A stretch of DNA of 8,130 bases from Actinomycetota bacterium (GCA_019236545.1 JAFAIV010000073.1:1-8130); one strand, 5' to 3'. Positions 1 to 6,109 are shown, counted from the first letter of the stretch. Made by a program: numbers and translations. The notes: a model not told the origin generated them from the sequence alone.

Positions 1-2272
1 CGAGCTGCGAGAGCGACTCCTCCGAGCGGTTCGGGATGTCGCGCGTGATCTCCTCGTCGCCGAGCTTCGTCGAGCGCGCGTCGATCTCGTACTCGTGGAT
101 GTGGATCGACGTGAGGATGTCGTCCTTCACGAGCCGCTCGCTCAGCACGATCGCGTCCTCGAAGTTGAAGCCCTCGAACGGCATGAACGCGACGAGCAGG
201 TTCGCGCCGAGCGCGAGCTCGCCCGCGTCGGTGGAGCTGCCGTCGGCCAGCACGTCGCCCGCCTTCACCTTGTCGCCCAAGCGGACGATCGGCTTGTGGT
301 GGATGAGCGTGCCCTGGTTCGAGCGCATGAACTTGACCATCGAGTACTCGTCGCGGCCGTCCTTCGACTCGACGACGACCTTCTCGGCGTCGACGTCGAC
401 GACGTTCCCGGCCCTCGCGGCGACGACGACGTCGCCGGAGTCGACCGCGGCGCGGTACTCGAGGCCGGTGCCGACGAGCGGCGCCTGGCGGACGAGCAGC
501 GGCACGGCCTGCCTCTGCATGTTCGCGCCCATGAGCGCGCGGTTCGCGTCGTTGTGCTCGAGGAACGGGATCAGCGCCGTCGAGACGGAGACGATCTGCG
601 CCGGCGAGACGTCCATCAGCTGCACGTCCTTCGCGGCGGCCATCACGGCCTCGCCCTCGGACGAGCGGCAGAGGACGACGTCGTCGGCGAGCTTGCCGTT
701 CTTGTCGACGTGCGCGCTCGCCTGCGCGATCACGTAGCGCGTCTCCTCGACCGCGTCGAGGTAGACGATCTCGTCGGTCACCTTCCCGCCCGTGACCTTC
801 CGGTAGGGCGTCTGGATGAAGCCGAACTCGGAGACCGTCGCGTACGAGGCGAGGTAGCCGATCAGGCCGATGTTCGGGCCTTCCGGCGTCTCGATCGGGC
901 ACATGCGGCCGTAGTGCGTCGGGTGGACGTCGCGCACCTCGATCGGCGCGCGCTCGCGCGTCAGGCCGCCCGCGCCGAGCGCCGAGAGGCGGCGGCGGTG
1001 CGTGAGGCCGGCGAGCGAGTTCGTCTGGTCCATGAACTGCGACAGCTGCGAGGAGCCGAAGAACTCCTTCAGCGCCGCGACGACGGGCCGGATGTTGATG
1101 ATCGTCTGCGGCGTGATCGTGTCGACGTCCTCCGTCGTCATCCGCTCGCGGACGACGCGCTCCATGCGGTAGAGGCCGACCCGGAACGCCTCCTGGATCA
1201 GCTCGCCGACGGTACGGAGGCGGCGGTTGCCGAAGTGCTCGTACTCGTCGAGCTCGTTGACGATCGGCGCGCGCGGCATCGCCATCGCGTCGGCGGCGAA
1301 GTCCTTCGAGTCCTCCGGGACGCCGAGCTTGACCGGCAGGTCGATCAGCTTGCGGACGAGGGCGACGATGTCCTCGGTCGTGAGGACGCGGGTGTCCTCC
1401 GGCACGTTGACGCCGAGCCGCTGGTTCAGCTTGTAGCGGCCGACCTTCGTCAGGTCGTAGCGCTTGGGGTCGAAGAACAGCGCGCGCAGGAGGTTCCGCG
1501 CGTTGTCGAGCGTCGGCGGCTCGCCCGGCCGCTGCTTCTTGAACACCTCGATCAGGGCCTCCTCCTCGCGCGTGGAGGGGTCCTTCTCGAGCGTGTAGAC
1601 GATGTACGGCGAGTTGTCGAAGAGGGCGAGGATCGCCTCGTTCGTCGACGTGTCGAGCGCGAAGCCGGTCGACGGGTCCTCGGCGGGGAGGGCGCGGAGG
1701 AGCGTCGTGATCGGCAGCTTGCGCTTGCGGTCGATGCGGGCGTAGACGACGCCCTTCTTGTCGATCTCGAGCTCGAGCCACGAGCCGCGGCTCGGCATCA
1801 GGTTGGCCGTGAAGACCTGCTTCGTCGGGTCCTTCGGCTCCATCAGGTAGGCGCCAGGCGACCGGACGAGCTGCGTGACGATGACGCGCTCGGTGCCGTT
1901 GATGATGAACGTGCCGTGCTCGGTCATCATCGGGAAGTCGCCCATGAAGACGCGCTGCTCGCGGATCTCGCCCGTGTCCTTGTTCACGAAGCGGACCGTC
2001 ATCGAGAGCGGCGCCTGGTAGGTGAGGTCCTTCTCGCGACACTCCTTGATGGAGAACTGCGGGACGCCGAACTCGTAGTCGCCGAACTCGACGGCGAGCG
2101 AGCCGGTGTAGTCCTCGATCGGCGAGATGTCGTCGATGGTCTCGCGCAGGCCCTCTCCGAGGAACCAGTCGAACGAGGCCTTCTGGATGTCGATCAGGTT
2201 GGGGAGATCGAGCACGTGCTCGATCCGAGAGAAGGACTTACGCGCGCGGGGCGAAGCGACCTTGGTGGTCAA
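1..2272 (-). CDS. rpoB: DNA-directed RNA polymerase subunit beta (N-terminal 757 residues; 3' end outside window)
   Basis: Catalytic-core beta subunit of RNA polymerase, which forms one side of the active cleft and the rifampicin pocket. Only the N-terminal 757 codons are visible; the family is usually about 1,100-1,200 residues, so the gene runs off the left edge. The start is TTG at 2272 (MTTKVASPRARKSF...), with GGGAGG about 9 nt upstream and no ATG or GTG in frame nearby. Recognisable blocks are MTEHGTFIINGTERVIV in the N-terminal third, the rifampicin cluster at residues 404-437 (FFGSSQLSQFMDQ...LSALGAGGL), MCPIETPEGPNIGLI at about 457-471, and MPFEGFNFEDAIVLSE near the visible end. D415, H425 and S430 match E. 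coli D516, H526 and S531 (offset 101), so the commonest resistance positions are wild type. Nearby residues differ from the usual consensus. rpoB follows rplL after a 246-nt gap with a hairpin and candidate promoters, so it is probably both read through from rplJL and transcribed from its own start. Identity is certain. Confidence 0.98.
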   Translation of the reverse strand, partial: MTTKVASPRARKSFSRIEHVLDLPNLIDIQKASFDWFLGEGLRETIDDISPIEDYTGSLAVEFGDYEFGVPQFSIKECREKDLTYQAPLSMTVRFVNKDTGEIREQRVFMGDFPMMTEHGTFIINGTERVIVTQLVRSPGAYLMEPKDPTKQVFTANLMPSRGSWLELEIDKKGVVYARIDRKRKLPITTLLRALPAEDPSTGFALDTSTNEAILALFDNSPYIVYTLEKDPSTREEEALIEVFKKQRPGEPPTLDNARNLLRALFFDPKRYDLTKVGRYKLNQRLGVNVPEDTRVLTTEDIVALVRKLIDLPVKLGVPEDSKDFAADAMAMPRAPIVNELDEYEHFGNRRLRTVGELIQEAFRVGLYRMERVVRERMTTEDVDTITPQTIINIRPVVAALKEFFGSSQLSQFMDQTNSLAGLTHRRRLSALGAGGLTRERAPIEVRDVHPTHYGRMCPIETPEGPNIGLIGYLASYATVSEFGFIQTPYRKVTGGKVTDEIVYLDAVEETRYVIAQASAHVDKNGKLADDVVLCRSSEGEAVMAAAKDVQLMDVSPAQIVSVSTALIPFLEHNDANRALMGANMQRQAVPLLVRQAPLVGTGLEYRAAVDSGDVVVAARAGNVVDVDAEKVVVESKDGRDEYSMVKFMRSNQGTLIHHKPIVRLGDKVKAGDVLADGSSTDAGELALGANLLVAFMPFEGFNFEDAIVLSERLVKDDILTSIHIHEYEIDARSTKLGDEEITRDIPNRSEESLSQL

Positions 2273-2376
2273 GAAAGACAGCCTCCCTTGGGACGTGCGA
2301 GCAGATCAGGCGGAGAAATCAGGCGAAATAAGGCGTGCAGGCAGGGCAAACGTGCGGAACGTCGGCGCAACCCGCC

Positions 2377-2406
2377 AGGGTACCGGACGACCCCCCTTCA
2401 CCGCAA
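2377..2406 (-). promoter_or_regulatory. Candidate rpoB promoter P2 (TTGCGG-18-TACCCT)
   Basis: A second -35/-10 pair lies 64 nt downstream of the first. TTGCGG (2401-2406) and TACCCT (2377-2382) are 18 nt apart on the minus strand, and the -10 hexamer is identical to that of the first candidate. It would give a leader of about 100 nt before the rpoB TTG. In GC-rich DNA such matches also arise by chance, so this is a suggestion only. Confidence 0.3.
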
Positions 2407-2440
2407 GCCAAGGCGCGGCGGTCGCCGAATATCGGTGCGG

Positions 2441-2469
2441 AGGGTAGCGCGGACTCCGGACGGAGGCAA
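2441..2469 (-). promoter_or_regulatory. Candidate rpoB promoter P1 (TTGCCT-17-TACCCT)
   Basis: On the minus strand a -35-like TTGCCT (2464-2469) is followed after 17 nt by TACCCT (2441-2446), which fits the TAnnnT -10 of actinobacterial housekeeping sigma factors. It begins exactly where the rplL-rpoB hairpin ends, so the hairpin's short T-rich tail and the -35 box overlap. The transcript would carry a leader of about 160 nt before rpoB. The call rests on motif and position only. Confidence 0.35.
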
Positions 2470-2494
2470 GAAGGGCGCCTCGCGGCGCCCTTCT
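2469..2494 (-). terminator. Hairpin attenuator between rplL and rpoB
   Basis: On the transcript strand AGAAGGGCGCC pairs perfectly with GGCGCCCTTCT (11 bp) around a GCGA tetraloop of the GNRA class. It begins 24 nt after the rplL stop codon. The downstream tract (TTGCCTCC) is only weakly T-rich, so it looks like a partial terminator or RNA-processing/stability hairpin rather than a full stop. Partial termination between rplL and rpoB is known from E. coli as the way ribosomal-protein and polymerase levels are separated; the same role here is an inference. Confidence 0.65.
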
Positions 2495-2518
2495 CACAGC
2501 AGAGCTAGGACGAGCGAG

Positions 2519-2905
2519 CTACTTGAGCTCGACCTCGGCGCCGGCCTCCTCGAGCTGGGCCTTGATCGAGTTGGCCTCCTCCTCGTTCACGCCCTCCTTG
2601 ACCGGCTTCGGGGCCGAGTCGACGAGGTCCTTGGCCTCCTTGAGGCCGAGGCCGGTGACGGCGCGCACGACCTTGATCACCTGGATCTTCTGGCCGCCCG
2701 CGTTCGTGAGGACGACGTCGAACGACGTCTTCTCCTCCGCCGCGGCGCCGTCGCCGCCGCCCGCCGGGGCAGCGCCCGCGGCCGCGACCGCGACCGGAGC
2801 GGCGGCGGTGATGCCCCACTCCTCCTCGATCTTGTTCTTGAGCTCGACCAACTCGAGGACCGTCATGCTCCCGAGCTGCTCGAAGATGGTGTCGACAGCT
2901 GCCAT
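2519..2905 (-). CDS. rplL: 50S ribosomal protein L7/L12
   Basis: Flexible stalk protein of the large ribosomal subunit that recruits translational GTPases (EF-Tu, EF-G, IF2). At 128 residues it is of family-typical length. Residues 1-33 are the helical dimerisation domain that docks on L10. About 34-56 form an Ala/Gly/Pro hinge. Residues 57-128 are the globular factor-binding domain, with the conserved KIQVIKVVR and GLGLKEAKDLVDSAPKPVKEG blocks. The ATG at 2905 overlaps the rplJ stop by one base (TAATG). Its Shine-Dalgarno, AGAGGAG, lies about 8 nt upstream inside the Glu codons ending rplJ. The stop is TAG. L12 is needed in several copies per L10, so re-initiation at a strong internal site is a plausible way of raising output; that is an inference. 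Confidence 0.98.
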   Translation of the reverse strand: MAAVDTIFEQLGSMTVLELVELKNKIEEEWGITAAAPVAVAAAGAAPAGGGDGAAAEEKTSFDVVLTNAGGQKIQVIKVVRAVTGLGLKEAKDLVDSAPKPVKEGVNEEEANSIKAQLEEAGAEVELK

Positions 2906-3582
2906 TACTCCGTCTCCTCTTCCGTGGTGGTCTCTTCCTCTGCGGCGGGCTCGGGAGCCTCTTCCGCGGATGCTTCGGGTTCTGCAGGCGCCTCTGCCTC
3001 CGGCTCGGCCTCGGCCTCCGGCTCGGCCGGCGCGGCCTCGGCCGCAGGGGCGGCGTCGGCGCCGCCGAGCTGCTCGATGCGGGCGTCGATCAGGCCGTAC
3101 AGGTTCTGCAGCGGCGCGTTGACGAGGCCGATCAGGGAGCTGAGCGGGGCGATGATCGCGCCGATCACCTGGCCGCGCAGCACCTCGATCGGCGGCAGCG
3201 TCGCGAGACTCTCGACCTCCTCCGCCGTCAGCGCCTTGCCCTGCATGACGCCGCCGCGGATCGCGAGCACGCGCGTCTCGCGCGCCGCGTCCGCGAGCGC
3301 CTTCGCGGCAGCGACCATGTCGCCGTCCGCCTCGAGGAACGCGATCGCCGTCGGCCCCTCGAGGAGCGCGAGCAGCGCATCCGCCCCGGCCGCCTCGGCA
3401 GCGCGGCGGGTGAGCGTGTTCTTCGTGACGGTGAAGCGGGCGCCGCTCTCGAGCAGGCGCGACCGCAGCGCGTCGATCTGCGGCATCGTCAGCCCGCGGT
3501 AGTCGGCGACGAGCAGCGTCTCGGCCGCCTTCAGGCGGTTCGTCAGCTCCTCGACGACGGTCTCTTTGTGCTCCTTCTTCAC
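2905..3582 (-). CDS. rplJ: 50S ribosomal protein L10 with acidic C-terminal tail
   Basis: Base of the ribosomal stalk; binds 23S rRNA beside L11 and carries the L12 dimers on its C-terminal helix. The start chosen is GTG at 3582 (MKKEHKETVVEELTNRLKAA), giving 225 residues, with GGAGG 10 nt upstream. A further-upstream ATG at 3669 would translate the structured leader and is not homologous to L10. The core is typical: LLVADYRGLTMPQIDALR near residues 23-40, FTVTKNTLTRRA at 50-61, and the L12-docking helix at about 150-172. From about 174 onward there is a tail of some 52 residues with 19 Glu, 1 Asp and no Lys or Arg, mostly EA/EP/AP units, beyond where many L10 proteins end. Similar acidic tails are known from some actinobacteria. 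The tail DNA contains an 18-nt-period repeat and supplies the rplL ribosome-binding site. Probably autoregulated through the leader at 3583-3730. Confidence 0.97.
   Translation of the reverse strand: MKKEHKETVVEELTNRLKAAETLLVADYRGLTMPQIDALRSRLLESGARFTVTKNTLTRRAAEAAGADALLALLEGPTAIAFLEADGDMVAAAKALADAARETRVLAIRGGVMQGKALTAEEVESLATLPPIEVLRGQVIGAIIAPLSSLIGLVNAPLQNLYGLIDARIEQLGGADAAPAAEAAPAEPEAEAEPEAEAPAEPEASAEEAPEPAAEEETTTEEETE
2996..3028 (-). repeat. 18-nt-period tandem repeat inside the rplJ tail
   Basis: The 15-mer GCCTCCGGCTCGGCC occurs at 2996-3010 and again at 3014-3028 on the plus strand, a period of 18 nt or six codons. In the reading frame it encodes the Glu/Ala/Pro units of the L10 tail. 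The in-frame period suggests the tail grew by slippage or unequal exchange without disturbing the reading frame. Confidence 0.7.
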
Positions 3583-3730
3583 TGGCTCACGTCCTCCGGA
3601 AAATGACTCGGCCCGCACGGAGGCGGGCCAAAGGTCGAAGGAGCCGGAGGCTCTTCTGCTCTGCCCCACCTCGGCCGGGCTTCTGCTCCTACGGAGCTGC
3701 CGGCTGTCTTCGGCGGTCGAGTCGTCTAGA
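3583..3730 (-). promoter_or_regulatory. Probable L10 (rplJ) leader, autoregulatory mRNA structure
   Basis: This 148-nt gap between rplA and rplJ is the longest break in an otherwise closely packed gene run, and it folds well on the transcript strand. GCCGG (3700-3704) pairs with CCGGC (3674-3678). Inside it GCTCC (3693-3697) pairs with GGAGC (3685-3689) around a GTA loop. Between the two stems is an asymmetric internal loop, CA opposite AGAAGC. Further down, GAGCC-TCC-GGCTC forms another small hairpin, and a GC-rich stem sits just before the ribosome-binding site. Known L10 leaders have a bent, internally looped stem bound by the L10-L12 complex to repress rplJL; position and shape agree with that family. 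Membership was judged by eye only. Confidence 0.55.
3610..3629 (-). promoter_or_regulatory. GC-rich hairpin just upstream of the rplJ ribosome-binding site
   Basis: GGCCCGC pairs with GCGGGCC (7 bp, all G-C) around a 6-nt loop, CTCCGT on the transcript strand. It is followed by GAGTCATTTTCC and then the GGAGG of rplJ. The loop CTCC is complementary to the GGAG of that ribosome-binding site. It could be a weak intrinsic terminator (TTTT a few nt beyond the stem) or a structure that hides the initiation site; the sequence does not decide between them. Confidence 0.5.
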
Positions 3731-4477
3731 TCAGGCCGAAACTGTAGCGGCCTCCTGGGGCTGCCCGTCCAGGTCGTCCACGATCCCGCGCGTGCGGAGC
3801 GGGTCGACCCGGATGCCGGGGCCCATCGTGCTCGTCAGCGTCACCTGCCGGATGTAGCGGCCCTTAGCCGCGGACGGCTTGGCGCGGACGATCTCGTCCA
3901 TGACGGCGGCGTAGTTCTCGACCAGGGCGCGCTCGTCGAAGCTCTTCTTGCCGATGGCGACGTGGACGTTCGCGCCGCGGTCGGTGCGGTACTCGAGCTT
4001 GCCGGCCTTCGCGTCCTGGACCGCCTTGCCGACGTCGAAGGTGACCGTGCCGGTCTTCGGGTTCGGCATCAGGCCCCGCGGGCCGAGGATGCGGCCGAGC
4101 CGGCCGACGTTCCCCATCTGGTCCGGCGTGGCGATCGCGACGTCGAAGTCGGTGAAGCCCTCCTCGATCTGCTTCGCGAGGTCGGCGGAGCCGACCACGT
4201 CGGCGCCCGCGTCCTGCGCCTCGCGCGCCTTGTCGCCCTCGGCGAAGACGGCGACGCGCACCTCCTTGCCGGTGCCGTGCGGGAGCATGAGCGTGCCGCG
4301 GAGCTGCTCGTCGGCGTGGCGGACGTTGAGGCCGAGGCGGAAGTGCACCTCGACGGTCTCGTCGAACTTGACGCCGTTCATCTGCTTGAGCAGCCTGACC
4401 GCCTCGACGGGCGAGTAGACCTGCTCGCGGTCGAAGAGGTCGCGGTCGTGCTGGTAGCGCTTGCCTCTCGTCGCCAT
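3731..4477 (-). CDS. rplA: 50S ribosomal protein L1
   Basis: Forms the mobile L1 stalk that interacts with E-site tRNA on the large subunit. In several bacteria it also represses its own operon by binding mRNA. At 248 residues it is slightly longer than common L1 lengths. The L1 signature runs across residues 115-141 (IATPDQMGNVGRLGRILG, then PRGLMPNPK). A C-terminal RNA-binding motif is visible near 213-225 (TLTSTMGPGIRVD), followed by about 23 extra, poorly conserved residues. The ATG at 4477 abuts the rplK stop (TAGATG), with GGAGG about 11 nt upstream inside the rplK coding sequence, so the two genes are probably translationally coupled. The stop is TGA. It is the last gene before the rplJ leader. 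Confidence 0.98.
   Translation of the reverse strand: MATRGKRYQHDRDLFDREQVYSPVEAVRLLKQMNGVKFDETVEVHFRLGLNVRHADEQLRGTLMLPHGTGKEVRVAVFAEGDKAREAQDAGADVVGSADLAKQIEEGFTDFDVAIATPDQMGNVGRLGRILGPRGLMPNPKTGTVTFDVGKAVQDAKAGKLEYRTDRGANVHVAIGKKSFDERALVENYAAVMDEIVRAKPSAAKGRYIRQVTLTSTMGPGIRVDPLRTRGIVDDLDGQPQEAATVSA
3741..3746 (-). promoter_or_regulatory. Weak candidate -10 element for a separate rplJL transcript
   Basis: TACAGT (a TAnnnT match) lies in the last codons of rplA, placed so that transcription would begin about where the structured L10 leader begins. No convincing -35 is seen at 16-18 nt spacing (GACGGG at 17), so this is low-grade evidence for a promoter between rplKA and rplJL. Confidence 0.2.
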
Positions 4478-4903
4478 CTAGAGGTCCACCTCCACACCCA
4501 TCGAGCGAGCCGTGCCCGCGATGATCAGCGCCGCGTGGTCGACGTCGCGCGCGTTCAGGTCGGAGAGCTTGGTCTCCGCGATCTGCCGCACCTGCTCGCG
4601 CGAGAGGCGGCCGACCTTGGTGCGGTTCGGCTCGGCCGAGCCCTTGTCGATCCGCAGCGCCTCCTTGATCAGGACGGCGGCGGGCGGCGTCTTCGTGATG
4701 AACGTGAACGAGCGATCCTCGAAGACGGTGATCTCGACCGGGGTGATGCGCCCGTTCTGGTCGGCCGTCTGCGCGTTGAACGCCTTGCAGAACTCCATGA
4801 TGTTGACCCCGTGCTGGCCGAGCGCGGGGCCGACCGGCGGCGCAGGGTTGGCCTGCCCGCCCGGGATCTGGAGCTTGATGATCGTGAGAACTTTCTTCGC
4901 CAT
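4478..4903 (-). CDS. rplK: 50S ribosomal protein L11
   Basis: Part of the GTPase-associated centre: binds the 23S rRNA region shared with L10 and is the site of action of thiopeptides such as thiostrepton. It is also needed for RelA activation. At 141 residues it is of standard length. The N-terminal domain has PGGQANPAPPVGPALGQHG with P22 and P26, the prolines linked to thiopeptide sensitivity, so the wild-type form is present. The C-terminal RNA-binding domain ends with the family signature IIAGTARSMGVEV. The start is ATG at 4903 (MAKKVLTIIKLQ). Although the frame stays open upstream to 5431, that part is the shadow of nusG. The Shine-Dalgarno GAGG overlaps the nusG stop codon, and the intergenic gap is 5 nt. 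Confidence 0.98.
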   Translation of the reverse strand: MAKKVLTIIKLQIPGGQANPAPPVGPALGQHGVNIMEFCKAFNAQTADQNGRITPVEITVFEDRSFTFITKTPPAAVLIKEALRIDKGSAEPNRTKVGRLSREQVRQIAETKLSDLNARDVDHAALIIAGTARSMGVEVDL

Positions 4904-4908
4904 GTGCC

Positions 4909-5439
4909 TCAGTCCAGTTTCTTGACGTTGTCGAAGCCGACCTCGACCGGCACCTGCCGCTCGAAGATGTTGACCATCACCTGGAGCTTCTGGCCATCGG
5001 CGTTCACATCGGTGATCTCGCCGTCGAAGTCGGCGAGCGGGCCGGACGTGATCTTCACGGACTCGCCCAGCTGGAACTCCACCTGCGCGCGCGCGGGCGC
5101 GGCGGTCGAGGCGCCGGTGTGGAGGATCCGGTCGACCTCCGGCTTGGAGAGCGGCACGGGCTTCGAGCCCGCACCGACGAAGCCGGTGACGCCGGGTGTG
5201 TTCTTCACGACCGTCCAGGCGTTGTCGTCGAGGTCCATGTTCACGAGCACGTAGCCGGGGAGCACGCGCTTCTCGGCCTGCACCTTCTGGCCGTCCTTCG
5301 TCTCGATGACCTGCTCGGTCGGGACGACGACGCGACGGAAGCGCTGGCGCTGCCCCATCGACTCGATCCGGTGCTCGAGATTGGCCTTCACCTTGTTCTC
5401 GTGCCCGGAGTAGGTGTTGATCACGTACCACTGGAACAT
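4909..5439 (-). CDS. nusG: Transcription termination/antitermination protein NusG
   Basis: RNA-polymerase-bound elongation factor that binds the clamp helices and links to Rho or ribosomal S10. At 176 residues it is the compact form without the long acidic N-terminal extension seen in some actinobacteria. The NGN domain covers about residues 2-105 (WYVINTYSGHENKVKANLE at the start; KRVLPGYVLVNMDL near 57-70). A short linker follows, then the KOW domain from about 124 (GESVKITSGPLADFDGEI ... FERQVPVEV). The ATG at 5439 lies 19 nt after the secE stop, with only a weak purine-rich Shine-Dalgarno. The stop is TGA. Confidence 0.98.
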   Translation of the reverse strand: MFQWYVINTYSGHENKVKANLEHRIESMGQRQRFRRVVVPTEQVIETKDGQKVQAEKRVLPGYVLVNMDLDDNAWTVVKNTPGVTGFVGAGSKPVPLSKPEVDRILHTGASTAAPARAQVEFQLGESVKITSGPLADFDGEITDVNADGQKLQVMVNIFERQVPVEVGFDNVKKLD

Positions 5440-5458
5440 GTGTCTCGGTCTCTCTTCC

Positions 5459-5818
5459 TTACCGCAGCAGGATGTGCTGGACGACGTACTTCCAGAGCTC
5501 GTCGTTCAGCCAGAGGTAGGCGCCGACCACGAGGCAGGCGATCAGGACGACTGCCGTCCCGCTGACCACCGCCTGCTGGCTGGGCCACTCGACCTTCTTG
5601 AGCTCTGCGATCGACTCCTGGACGAAGCGGACGGGCGCGGGCGCCTGGCGCTCGGCGGGCCGGCGCTCGGGGCGCGGGCTGCGCTCGGCCTTCGCCTCGC
5701 GCGGCTCGGGCGCGCGGCTCGCCGGCATTGCCGGCTGCTGCGGGCTCGGGCCGGCGGCGACTGCCGGCTGCTGCTGGGCGCGCCGCTGCCGGCGCTGCTG
5801 ACGCGTCTGCCTCGCCAT
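5459..5818 (-). CDS. secE: Preprotein translocase subunit SecE
   Basis: Clamp subunit of the SecYEG protein-conducting channel in the cytoplasmic membrane. At 119 residues it is the single-span form. Residues 1-62 are an unstructured-looking, strongly basic Gln/Arg/Pro/Ala-rich extension. Residues 63-80 hold the conserved amphipathic helix and hinge (FVQESIAELKKVEWPS). About 82-104 form the single transmembrane helix (VVSGTAVVLIACLVVGAYLW), followed by a short periplasmic end. The ATG at 5818 lies 9 nt after the rpmG stop, with only a weak TAGG upstream, so its translation probably depends on the preceding gene. secE-nusG adjacency is a very common bacterial arrangement and supports the call. 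Confidence 0.96.
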   Translation of the reverse strand: MARQTRQQRRQRRAQQQPAVAAGPSPQQPAMPASRAPEPREAKAERSPRPERRPAERQAPAPVRFVQESIAELKKVEWPSQQAVVSGTAVVLIACLVVGAYLWLNDELWKYVVQHILLR

Positions 5819-5827
5819 CGGAACGGC

Positions 5828-5989
5828 CTAGCGGGTCTCCCTGTGGGTCGTGTGGCGGCCGCACCAGCGGCAGTACTTGTTGAACTCGACGCGGTCCGGC
5901 GAGTTCCGCTTCGACTTCTCCGTCTGGTAGTTGCGGCGCTTGCACTCCGTGCAGGCGAGCGTGATTGCGACTCTGACTCCGGTTGCCAT
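5828..5989 (-). CDS. rpmG: 50S ribosomal protein L33 (zinc-binding form)
   Basis: Small large-subunit protein near the E site, 53 residues, start MATGVRVAITLACTECKRRN. It has two CxxC pairs (C13/C16 and C40/C43), so it is the zinc-binding form rather than the cysteine-free form expressed under zinc limitation. The family blocks YQTEKSKRNSPDRVEFNKYC and WCGRHTTHRET are complete. The ATG at 5989 has GAGGG about 12 nt upstream. The stop TAG is followed 9 nt later by secE. The start lies 34 nt beyond the tRNA-Met 3' end, so the tRNA and mRNA are probably one primary transcript separated by tRNA 3' processing. Confidence 0.95.
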   Translation of the reverse strand: MATGVRVAITLACTECKRRNYQTEKSKRNSPDRVEFNKYCRWCGRHTTHRETR

Positions 5990-6023
5990 TCTGTTTCTTT
6001 CCCTCGAGGTGGACGCGCGTCAA

Positions 6024-6097
6024 TAGCGCCGGGTGGGCTCGAACCACCGACCTCTGCATTATGAGTGCAGCGCTCTAACCAGCTGAGCTACGGCGCC
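6024..6097 (-). tRNA. tRNA-Met (anticodon CAU, elongator type)
   Basis: A 74-nt cloverleaf. The acceptor GGCGCCG pairs with CGGCGCT (first pair G-U), followed by U8 A9, a D-stem GCTC/GAGC, an anticodon stem CTGCA/TGCAG with loop CTCATAA (anticodon CAT at the DNA level), variable loop AGGTC, T-stem GGTGG/CCACC with loop TTCGAGC, and discriminator A73. CCA is not encoded; TTG follows, so CCA must be added by nucleotidyltransferase. A CAU anticodon could also be tRNA-Ile2 (lysidine-modified) or initiator. The 5' G-U pair with A73 and the lack of an initiator-type C1-A72 mismatch favour elongator Met. Position before rpmG-secE matches a common actinobacterial order. Confidence 0.93.
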
Positions 6098-6109
6098 TCG
6101 CGCCGCGGC

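Noticed and set aside
2306..2497. Minus-strand 63-codon ORF between rplL and rpoB
   Set aside because: It runs through the attenuator hairpin and both candidate promoters, has no evident ribosome-binding site or conserved motif, and fits a regulatory gap better than a gene.
95..3502. Plus-strand open frame of 1,135 codons
   Set aside because: It lies antisense to rpoB, rplL and rplJ, all certain genes. Its product is an Arg/Asp/Val/Leu-rich string typical of the reverse frame of GC-rich coding DNA, with no recognisable domain.
3583..3669. Longer rplJ form starting at ATG 3669
   Set aside because: The extra 29 residues do not resemble L10 and cover the structured leader; GTG 3582 has a proper GGAGG and gives the expected N-terminus.
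3566..5254. Plus-strand open frame of 562 codons
   Set aside because: Antisense to rplA, rplK and nusG; the same low-complexity shadow composition.
4904..5431. N-terminal extension of rplK to 5431
   Set aside because: The extension is a reading-frame shadow of nusG; MAKKVLTIIKLQ at 4903 is the standard L11 start.
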